Positions 56,901 through 64,000 of a DNA stretch of 64,000 nucleotides are shown in pieces. This stretch comes from JAVJSD01 sp040219575 (GTDB taxonomy: Bacteria > Planctomycetota > Planctomycetia > Pirellulales > Pirellulaceae). Below the pieces are notes generated by a model that saw only the letters and a program-made list of their open reading frames with translations, had not been told where the DNA came from and ran no database searches. The translations under genes were made by a program, and so were the position numbers. Where the stretch lies: the NCBI GenBank assembly GCA_040219575.1, contig JAVJSD010000011.1, positions 1-64,000 on the forward strand. Direction: 5' to 3'. Every line of letters begins with the position of its first letter. Position 1 is the first letter of the stretch.

Positions 56901-57232
56901 CGCTTTCCCTCCGATGGTTGTTTCGCCTTGCGGCGTTTGCACCTGAGAACGGGCCTCGGAGCAGCGGCTGAACGAACATCCGGTCCGTCTTCCGCCTCGC
57001 TATGGTGATTCCGTTCGACTCCGCTTCCCGTCCAGACTTGATTTGCACCTGATGTTGATGGTGAAACAATCTCCGCCTCAGCATCAACCACTGTTTATAT
57101 GTTGGGCATTGTAGGGCGAACCGTTACAGACTTGCAACGAATTCTGGTGGAAAAGTTCGAATTCCTCCGCTTGCGGTTGTTTGCGCCACAAAAGCACGTC
57201 GAGTACTTCCGTTGGCGGACCGATTCTTGCAA
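56901..57232. other. Gap inside the WD40 array, possible internal promoter
   Basis: About 330 bases between the small thioredoxin-like gene and DUF1501. No gene is supported. It is more AT-rich than its surroundings around 57050-57130, so a promoter for DUF1501 and the genes after it is plausible, but I found no convincing pair of boxes. Confidence 0.35.
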
Positions 57233-57802
57233 TCACGACGCGGGTCGGGCGACTTGCTCCACGGCTTGGACCAATTCCGCGGCGCTGAACGACTTGGTCG
57301 ACTCTCCGACGTGTTGCCCAACGACCTTTCCGCCGCGCCACGCGCGGATGGTGAGCGTCTTTTCTGGCGACACGCCGAGTCCATCAATAAGTTTCGCTTG
57401 CGAATCGCGGTAGATTGTCAGCGGCGTGTGCCGCAGGCGGTGCTCGGCGGCGAGTTCGCGCAGGCTGCGTTCGGTCGCCTCCGTGTCGTCGCCCAACAGC
57501 ACGACGAACGCCGCCATACGTTGGTCTCGGCGGCGCTCCACGGCCGCGTCCAACGCGACGATCAGCTTCTTCGCGGCGTCATCCAATTCGCGCGTGAAGA
57601 TGCACACCACCGGCCGCAGTTCATAGCGGCAGTAATAGCAGAGCGTCTTGCCGGCCGCCGGCCCGGTGCAGTCCTTCACGTCGAATGGCTCGAGCGCGGC
57701 GTCGGGGGGAGGCGTATCGAGCTGCGCTTGCACGGATGCCGAGACCCCGAGCAAGATCGCCGCCGCCAGAAGCATCGCGCGCTGACTTGTTTCGAACCGC
57801 AT
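57233..57802 (-). CDS. Small exported thioredoxin-like protein with CYYC motif
   Basis: A 189-residue protein with a signal peptide (ending SVQA near residue 26). After FDVKDCTGPAAGKTL comes CYYCRYELRPVVCIFTRE, which resembles a thioredoxin-fold active-site CxxC followed by the strand that normally leads on from it. The later segments VVLLGDD and HTPLTIYRD and the helical C-terminus also suit a thioredoxin fold. An extra Cys precedes the motif. It could be a periplasmic redox protein acting on the Cys-containing cytochrome proteins encoded next to it, but no named family was recognised. ATG 57802 is preferred over the longer frame. Confidence 0.68.
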   Translation of the reverse strand: MRFETSQRAMLLAAAILLGVSASVQAQLDTPPPDAALEPFDVKDCTGPAAGKTLCYYCRYELRPVVCIFTRELDDAAKKLIVALDAAVERRRDQRMAAFVVLLGDDTEATERSLRELAAEHRLRHTPLTIYRDSQAKLIDGLGVSPEKTLTIRAWRGGKVVGQHVGESTKSFSAAELVQAVEQVARPAS

Positions 57803-57859
57803 CCAGGGATCTCGCTGCCGTTGAGGACGGACGTCCAACTCCATACGGCGGACGTCTTC

Positions 57860-57887
57860 ATGCGACGGACGTCTTCATCCGTCGCAT
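57860..57887 (-). terminator. Hairpin directly after the 1862-residue WD40 gene
   Basis: ATGCGACGG (57860-57868) pairs perfectly with CCGTCGCAT (57879-57887), immediately past the TAG of the WD40 gene on the minus strand. There is no T-run, so it may only slow or process the transcript. GGACGTC words at 57828-57834, 57849-57855 and 57867-57873 relate it to the hairpin at 55431. Confidence 0.4.
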
Positions 57888-60800
57888 CTATTTCGCGTTG
57901 GCCGGTACGTCGACAAAGTAGGCCTTCCCGTCGCCTCCCGCAACCACGATTCGTGCGCCGTCGGGAGCGAAAGCGGCGAAGTTCGTCACCTGGCCGAGTT
58001 CTTTCGTGAACAGCGGTTGCCCGTTGGCCGCATTCCACACAATGACGTTGCCTCCATAGCCGCAGGACAGCAGGCGCGTGCCGGCGTCGTTGAAGGTCAC
58101 CCGGTACAGGAAGTCGGGATGCTCCTCGAGCGTGTTGTCGATCTTGCCCGTGAGGGCGTCGACCAGGTAGATTTTGCGATCCAATCCGGCGGCGGCCACG
58201 CGTTTGCCGTCCGGGAAGAAGGCGACCGAGTACAACGTTTCCTCGCCGACGGGAATCTGCTTCAGTTGGCGTCCGCCCAGCACGTCCCACAGGCGGACGC
58301 TCTTGTCGGCGCCGGCCGTGACCAGCAGGGCGCCGTCGGGGCTGAACGACGAGCAGTAGACCGGGCCCTCATGCCCGGTGAGCGTTTTTAGCGAGGCGCC
58401 GGTCTCCACATTCCAAATGCGGGCCGACTGGTCGGCGCTGGTCGAAGCGATCCAGCGGCTGTCGGGGCTGAAGGTGACGCTGTACACGCTGCCGCCGTGG
58501 CCGGTCATCGTTCGCACGGCCGTCGGCGAGGCGTACAGCCATTGCCGCAGTTGGCCGCCGCCGGTGAGCACGGTGCGGTTGTCGGAAGTGAAGGCGACGC
58601 CTTCGAGCGGCGTTTCCGACTTGAGTTCGTAGTTCAACACGCCGTCGGCCGGATTGAAAAACCGCAGCCGATTGTCGCTGCAGGCGGCCACCAGCTTCTG
58701 ATTGTCGAGGCTGTAGCGCAAACGATTGGCCGCGGCGGGGAGTTTGAACTGCATGGTGCGCTCGCCGTTGGCCAGGTTCCACAACGAAAGCTGCATGTCG
58801 GCGTCGCAGGCCGCGACCTGTTGATTGTCGCCGCGGACGGCGACAGTGAGATACTCGGCGGGCGCCGCCGCTTCGGTCGCTGTTGGTTCTGCCGGGTTGG
58901 CGCCGGCCTGCGTCGTCGTCGCCATGCCGGGCATCGTCGCCGTGAACGAGCGCAGCAGATTGCCGTCCGCCAGGTTCCACTGATTCAGACCGCCTTTGCC
59001 GGCGGTGACGGCCTGCGCGCCGTTGTTGGCCAGCGCCAGGTCGTGCACCACCCCCTCTTCAACGGCGATCGCCCGCACCAGCGACATCGTCCAGGCGTGG
59101 CCCAGATTGTCGCCGCCGCCGGAGACGAGCGTGCGGTTGTCCGGCGCGAAGGTTACGGCGAGCGCGGGTTGCTCGCCGCCCCCAAACCGTTCGAGTTGGC
59201 CGCCCGTGTTGAGGTCGACCACACGCACCACGCCGTCGTCGCCGCAGACCGCGATGCGCGCGCTGTCGCTCGTCGACGTCAGACCTCGAATCGGCGTCGT
59301 GAAAGTGATCGACGAGGGCGGCCCTTTCGCAGATGCTTCGCCGGCCGGTTGAGCGTCCGCCGCCGGTGGAACGAGCGGCCAGATGCGTACCGTCTTGTCG
59401 AGTCCGCCTGCCAGCACGCGTTGCCCGTCGCGGGTGACCTCCACGCAGGTGACGGCGTCCTCGCTGCCGGTGTACTGCATCACTTCCGCGCCATCCGCCA
59501 CGTTCCATCGCCGTACGAGTTTATCGTCGCCGCCGCTGACAAGCTGGTTTCCATCGGGCGTGAAGGCGATCGAGGTCACGGCGCCGTCGTGCGAGGCGAT
59601 GATTCGTTCCAGCGAGCATCGGTAAAGTGCGGCGTTATCCTGTTCGCCGACGCGTCCCACCTGCACCACCGCGCCGTCGGGGGAAACGGCGACGGCCGTC
59701 ACCACGGCTGGTTGATCGAATCGCTCTTGAAAGACGCCGCTGGCCGCATCGACGACGCGCACCCGACGGCCGAAGCCGATGACCAACTTCCCGCCCTCGG
59801 CGCTGAACTGCAAGCCGCCGCGCGGAAGGGCCGCTTCGCCTGTTGGCTGGTTCGCCGCGGCGGGCGGCGTCGCGGTTTCCGCCGCCGGTTGCGACGCCTC
59901 GACGGCGAACGCCAGGGCGCCGTCGGCGACGTTCCATACGTGCGTGCGGCCGCTTGCGTCGAGCGCCGCGATGCGACTGGCGTCGTTCGACACCGCCAGC
60001 GCCGTCTGCGGCGCCGCGACATAGCCTTCCGGCTTCGCGTCAACTTTCGGCAGCGCGCCGGCGGCGACGAGTCCCGATTCACTGATTTGCCAACGCGTGA
60101 GAGCCGGCTGTTCCCCGGCGGTGACCAGTTGCGTGGCGTCGCCCAAGAATGCCACGTCGTTCGGCGCGGCCTCGAGCACGGCTACTTGGGCCACATCGAG
60201 CGTTTGCTTGCGGGCGGACTTGTCGGCGCCGCCGCTGACGACAAACTCTCCGCCGCGGCTCAGCGCCACACTCGTCACCGGCATCGTGTGCCCGGTGAAG
60301 CGTTGCAGTTCGCGGCCGATCGCCCAGTCCCACACGCGGACCACATGGTCCTCGCCGCCGACAGCGACGCGGCTGCCGACCTGCGACAGGTGCAGGCAGC
60401 GAATCGGCGCGGCCAGTTCCCACTGCGCGCCGACCGCGACGGGCGCGGTTTGAGCGGCGGTCGGCAAAGGCCACGCTCGGAGCACCGCGTCGGCGCCGCC
60501 GGCCAGCAACTGCTTGCCGTCGAGGGTGACGGCCACGCTGCTGACGACGTCGGTCGGTCCGGCGAAGACCGCCAGTTGCTTTCCTTCGGCCAGGTCCCAC
60601 AGCTTGACGGTCTTGTCGGCGCCGCTGGTGACGACGCGCTTTCCGTCGGGCGTGAAAGCGAGCGACAGCACGCCTTCGGCATGTGCGTCGATCAGTTGCT
60701 CCAGATGCGGCGCGACAATTCGTAGCGAACCATCCGCCGCCGCGGCGACTAGCTGCGCCTGATGAAAGCCGACGCCATGCTGCTTTCCTTCTGGCAAGGC

Positions 60801-63476
60801 GAACGATTCCAGGCGACGCCCTGCGGCGACATCCCACATCCATAGCGCCTCGTCCGAGATGCTGGCGAGCCGCGCGCCATCGGCGTTGAAGGCGACCTCC
60901 AAGGGCGCGCCGACATGTCCCGCCAGTGTCGCGATCGCCGCGCCGTCGGCCGCATTCCACAGCTTGACGTTCTTATCGGCCCCACACGTGGCCAGCGTTT
61001 TGCCGGTTGCATCGACGGCGAATCCCGTGACGGCCGCGCCGTGATTGACCGCCCGCACCGCCGCCCCGCTGGCCGTATTCCACAATCGCAGCGTGCCGTC
61101 GGCCGAACCGGAGTAGAGCGTCGCTCCCTGCACCAGCAGTCGCACGATCGCGCCGGTGTGCCCCTTGATCTGTCGCACTTCCGAGCCGTCGGCCAGGTTC
61201 GTGCAGCGAATAATGTTGTCGCCGGCGGCGCTGTACAGCTGCGCCCCATCGGCGCTGAGCGCCGCCGCGCTGACGGCCGACGGATGCACGACCCTCAGGA
61301 CTTCCGGAAACTTCGGATCGGCCAGGTTCCACACCCGCGCCGTATTGTCGGCGCCGCCCGTGACGAGCTGTTTGCCATCTTGCTGGAAGGCGATCGTGGT
61401 GACGGTCGCCTCATGGCCCAGCAACGTCTGCAAGATCGCGCCGCTGGCCAGATCGCGCAGAAAGACCGCCGGGCGATTATTCTGCATGCCGGCCAGCGCG
61501 GCGAGCCGGCCGTCGGGACTGACCACGCACCGCGTTGTGGGACCGGTCGCCTCGGCCGACAACACGCGAGGTGCCTCGGGCAGTCGCCAGAGACGCAGCG
61601 TCCCGTCGCTTCCAGAAGACGCGATGCGCTGCGCGGCGGCGTCGAACTGCACCGCCGTCACCGCCCCGGCGTGACCGGTCAACACGGCGGGCGGGATAAT
61701 GGCTGAATCGTCCGTCGGCGCGGCGGGCGTTTCGGATTTCGGTCCCTTCCAGGGCGTGCCGTCGGCCATATTCCAGACCTTGATCACCCCCGCGGCGTGT
61801 CCCGCTGCGGCCAGCGCGTCGTCTTGACTCAAGGCCAGCGACGTCACTGCGTCGGGCGTCTCGGCGAACGTCGCCGTCTGTTGTCCGCTGGCGGCGTCGA
61901 ACACGCGGATCGACTTGTCGGCGCCGCCGGTAACAATTCTGGCTGCGTCGGAGGTAATGGCGACGGCGGTCACCGCGTCGGCATTGCCCGCCAACACCTG
62001 CGGCACGCTCAGCGGCAACTTCCAGACCTTGAGGCTGTCGTCCGCGCCGACGGTGGCGAGCGCATCACCGCCGGGAGCGTAGGCGATCCCGCGTACCTCC
62101 CCGACATGCGCGCCCAGCGTCTGCTGCAACTGGCCATCCGTCGCACCACGGAATTCGACAAGCCCCGCGGCGTCGCCCACCGCCAGGCTGGTGCTGTCCG
62201 GGCGAATCGCGAGTCGCGCGGGTGGCTGCTCGCCGGCCGGTTGCTGCCACAACACGGCGCCGGTCGTCGGATTCCAACCGCGCATCGTTTTGTCGCTCGA
62301 CGCGGAAACCGCCACCTGGCCGTTTTTCGAAATAGCAACCGACGCGACATCGCCTGTGTGCCCAACCAGCGGCGAGGGGGCGATCGGCAATCGCCAGATT
62401 CGAATGCCGCCGTCGTCTCCGGCGCTGGCGATACGAGCGTTGGCCGAGTGGAAGGCGAGATCGTGAATCGCCCCCGTGTGCCCGGCGATCGCGCCGCGAT
62501 CGGCCCCGTCGGCCAGGTTCCAGAATTTGATCACGCCCGCCTCGCCCGCCGCCGCGACCGCCGTATTGTTGGCCGTCACCGCCACGGCCTGCGTCGGGCC
62601 TACGGCTCCCGTCAACTCGCGAACCTCCGCGCCGCTGGCCGTGTTGAAAACCCGCACGCTGTCGCCGCCGCCCGTGACGGCCAGTTGCCCGTCGCTGTTG
62701 AGCGCGACCGCGGTCACGGGCGTCGTGTGGCCGGCGAACTGCCGCGGCTTGACGACCGGCAACTGCCAGACCTTCAATTGTCCGTCGTCGCCGGCGGAGA
62801 CGAGTTGCTGATTGTTCGGATGATAGGCCAGGCCCCGGACAGCGCCGGTATGCGCCCCCAGCACGCCTTGGCTAAGCGCGTCGAGCGGCCCCCACAGGCG
62901 AATCACGCCGCCGATGTCGGCCGTGGCGATCTGCTGGTTGTCGCCGCGAAAGGCGGCGGCGATCGTTTCGGCGGTGTGTCCTTCGAGCGGCGTCGCCAGG
63001 CTGCCGTCTTCCAGACGCCACACGCGTCCCAGCATGTCGTCGCCCACCGACACCGCCAGGCGTCCGTCGGCGCTCAGCGCCAGGCCGCGAACCGGCGACT
63101 CGCCGGCGGCGAAACTCCGCAGCGGTTCGGGCCGCGGCAGGTCCCACAATCGCAGCGTATTGTCCATCGCACCCGAAACGAGATAGCGGTCGTCGGCGCT
63201 GACGGCCACGCTCAGCACTTGCCCCGTATGCCCGGCCAGCGTGCGGACCTCCTCGCCGGTCTTGGCATTCCAGATTTTCACCAGCTGATCGGCCCCGCCG
63301 GTGATTACATAACGCTGATTCGCGGAATAAACGGCCGCGTTCATCGAGGCCGCATGCCCCTGAAACGACGTCACCGGCTTTTCGTCCTGCGCCCCAAGCC
63401 GATCGCCAGACGATGTCAGGCAGACAACGACAGCGGCCAGCACCCAGGCGATTCGAGAACGTCGCGTCCTGCACAT
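57888..63476 (-). CDS. Giant exported WD40 protein, 42 blades
   Basis: A protein of 1862 residues. Signal peptide: RRSRIAWVLAAVVVCLTSS, cleavage near residue 30. The rest is WD40 blades: by hand I count 42, of which several carry short insertions rich in Ala/Pro/Thr. That equals six seven-bladed propellers. The C-terminal strand KAYFVDV probably pairs with the first blade. No enzyme domain or haem motif is present. The chosen ATG gives the signal peptide; the frame is open to 63605 but without a plausible start signal. It is the first gene of the array, followed after 85 bases by the thioredoxin-like gene. Confidence 0.9.
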   Translation of the reverse strand: MCRTRRSRIAWVLAAVVVCLTSSGDRLGAQDEKPVTSFQGHAASMNAAVYSANQRYVITGGADQLVKIWNAKTGEEVRTLAGHTGQVLSVAVSADDRYLVSGAMDNTLRLWDLPRPEPLRSFAAGESPVRGLALSADGRLAVSVGDDMLGRVWRLEDGSLATPLEGHTAETIAAAFRGDNQQIATADIGGVIRLWGPLDALSQGVLGAHTGAVRGLAYHPNNQQLVSAGDDGQLKVWQLPVVKPRQFAGHTTPVTAVALNSDGQLAVTGGGDSVRVFNTASGAEVRELTGAVGPTQAVAVTANNTAVAAAGEAGVIKFWNLADGADRGAIAGHTGAIHDLAFHSANARIASAGDDGGIRIWRLPIAPSPLVGHTGDVASVAISKNGQVAVSASSDKTMRGWNPTTGAVLWQQPAGEQPPARLAIRPDSTSLAVGDAAGLVEFRGATDGQLQQTLGAHVGEVRGIAYAPGGDALATVGADDSLKVWKLPLSVPQVLAGNADAVTAVAITSDAARIVTGGADKSIRVFDAASGQQTATFAETPDAVTSLALSQDDALAAAGHAAGVIKVWNMADGTPWKGPKSETPAAPTDDSAIIPPAVLTGHAGAVTAVQFDAAAQRIASSGSDGTLRLWRLPEAPRVLSAEATGPTTRCVVSPDGRLAALAGMQNNRPAVFLRDLASGAILQTLLGHEATVTTIAFQQDGKQLVTGGADNTARVWNLADPKFPEVLRVVHPSAVSAAALSADGAQLYSAAGDNIIRCTNLADGSEVRQIKGHTGAIVRLLVQGATLYSGSADGTLRLWNTASGAAVRAVNHGAAVTGFAVDATGKTLATCGADKNVKLWNAADGAAIATLAGHVGAPLEVAFNADGARLASISDEALWMWDVAAGRRLESFALPEGKQHGVGFHQAQLVAAAADGSLRIVAPHLEQLIDAHAEGVLSLAFTPDGKRVVTSGADKTVKLWDLAEGKQLAVFAGPTDVVSSVAVTLDGKQLLAGGADAVLRAWPLPTAAQTAPVAVGAQWELAAPIRCLHLSQVGSRVAVGGEDHVVRVWDWAIGRELQRFTGHTMPVTSVALSRGGEFVVSGGADKSARKQTLDVAQVAVLEAAPNDVAFLGDATQLVTAGEQPALTRWQISESGLVAAGALPKVDAKPEGYVAAPQTALAVSNDASRIAALDASGRTHVWNVADGALAFAVEASQPAAETATPPAAANQPTGEAALPRGGLQFSAEGGKLVIGFGRRVRVVDAASGVFQERFDQPAVVTAVAVSPDGAVVQVGRVGEQDNAALYRCSLERIIASHDGAVTSIAFTPDGNQLVSGGDDKLVRRWNVADGAEVMQYTGSEDAVTCVEVTRDGQRVLAGGLDKTVRIWPLVPPAADAQPAGEASAKGPPSSITFTTPIRGLTSTSDSARIAVCGDDGVVRVVDLNTGGQLERFGGGEQPALAVTFAPDNRTLVSGGGDNLGHAWTMSLVRAIAVEEGVVHDLALANNGAQAVTAGKGGLNQWNLADGNLLRSFTATMPGMATTTQAGANPAEPTATEAAAPAEYLTVAVRGDNQQVAACDADMQLSLWNLANGERTMQFKLPAAANRLRYSLDNQKLVAACSDNRLRFFNPADGVLNYELKSETPLEGVAFTSDNRTVLTGGGQLRQWLYASPTAVRTMTGHGGSVYSVTFSPDSRWIASTSADQSARIWNVETGASLKTLTGHEGPVYCSSFSPDGALLVTAGADKSVRLWDVLGGRQLKQIPVGEETLYSVAFFPDGKRVAAAGLDRKIYLVDALTGKIDNTLEEHPDFLYRVTFNDAGTRLLSCGYGGNVIVWNAANGQPLFTKELGQVTNFAAFAPDGARIVVAGGDGKAYFVDVPANAK

Positions 63477-64000
63477 CAGAGCACCATGGAATGAGGGGAG
63501 GCGGGAACGAACGGGCGGCGGGAACACATCAACCACGACCGATACTAAGAAAGGCCCGCGGCGATGTCCAACGATTTCCCGTCGCGTCGAACAGCAGCCC
63601 GGCAAATCGCCGGTTTACATGACTAATTCGCAATTCACCCGCCAACTGTTACGTCGCCGCGAATCCCCTCCCGGCGAGCGACATCGCGGAAGTGCCGGGA
63701 AACCCCACACAAAAAAGGCATTTCAGCCCCACGGCGCCGCCCCCTCAGCGCGATGACCTCAGCGAACCGACGAGTCGATCGCCCAATCAGCCAATCGCCC
63801 CGCCGCGTCGCGCCTTCGCACCGGCGCCCGAGGCAGAGCCAGCACCAGCGTCGGCCCCTCCATCGCCGCAAAAACGACTGCGGAAACGTGCGAAGCAGAG
63901 CCCGACGAACACGATGCGACGCAACAATTGCCGGCCGACCGCGCAGCGGCGATACTGAGAGGCGTCGAAGCCTGTCTCGCCTGGCGAGATAGCGGGCGTT
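63477..64000. other. Region upstream of the giant WD40 gene
   Basis: About 520 bases without a supportable gene. Short frames on both strands are Pro/Arg-rich, a result of base composition. The promoter of the WD40 array should lie here, but I cannot place it. The neighbouring gene, if any, is outside the window. Confidence 0.4.

Noticed and set aside
40924..63476. Retrotransposon-like or phage tail-fibre origin of the long repeat proteins
   Set aside because: The repeats are WD40 blades with signal peptides, and no phage or transposon genes are present.
63692..63958. Pro/Arg-rich small frame at the window end
   Set aside because: No ribosome-binding site or family resemblance; the opposite strand is equally open, which fits base composition.

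Overview
The window looks like chromosome of a GC-rich planctomycete, most likely from the Pirellulales. The evidence is the gene families present: DUF1501, DUF1549/DUF1553 and planctomycete-cytochrome (PSCyt1) proteins, very long exported WD40 proteins, formylglycine sulfatases, Gfo/Idh/MocA proteins with Tat signals, a large MoxR/DUF58/von Willebrand A cluster, and the many short palindromic intergenic repeats. I see no rRNA, tRNA, CRISPR array, phage or insertion-sequence transposase.

Layout. Positions 1-10.4 kb hold unrelated metabolic genes: a small membrane protein, a cytoplasmic-type sulfatase, a PLP-dependent dehydratase, FabI, a Tat-exported oxidoreductase, a GDPD phosphodiesterase, a bPH2 membrane protein, a Kelch mutarotase-like protein, a small lipoprotein and an esterase. 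Positions 10.4-26.1 kb (minus strand) hold an eight-gene, tightly coupled cluster. In transcription order it is: TPR-metallopeptidase, DUF4159, MoxR ATPase, DUF58, BatA-like vWA protein, very long Q/E-rich coiled-coil membrane protein, vWA/glutamine-amidotransferase-like membrane protein, and C13/caspase-like protein. Six of the seven junctions are start/stop overlaps.

Positions 26.7-40.9 kb are again mixed: a cytochrome c'-like protein, GlgX, a YqgE-domain protein with an extra N-terminal domain, an exported sulfatase with an unusual active-site motif, a sialidase with a GntR regulator, a HAD phosphatase, NrdR, a zinc-ribbon/bPH2 protein, a lipoprotein of unknown function and an RNase Z-like hydrolase. 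This part is rich in dispersed repeats.

Positions 40.9-63.5 kb (minus strand) are one 22.5-kb array of exported proteins. In transcription order it is: a 1862-residue WD40 protein, a small thioredoxin-like protein, DUF1501, DUF1549/DUF1553, a PPC-domain protein with an Ala-rich coiled coil, a PSCyt1-WD40 protein with a similar coiled coil, and a 1194-residue WD40 protein. By my hand count the three WD40 proteins hold 42, 28 and 28 blades, all multiples of seven. In the PSCyt1 protein the coiled coil falls exactly between blades 21 and 22. This points to chains of six or four seven-bladed propellers in a cell-envelope assembly. The MoxR/vWA/protease cluster and the giant-propeller array are the two best candidates for poorly described systems.
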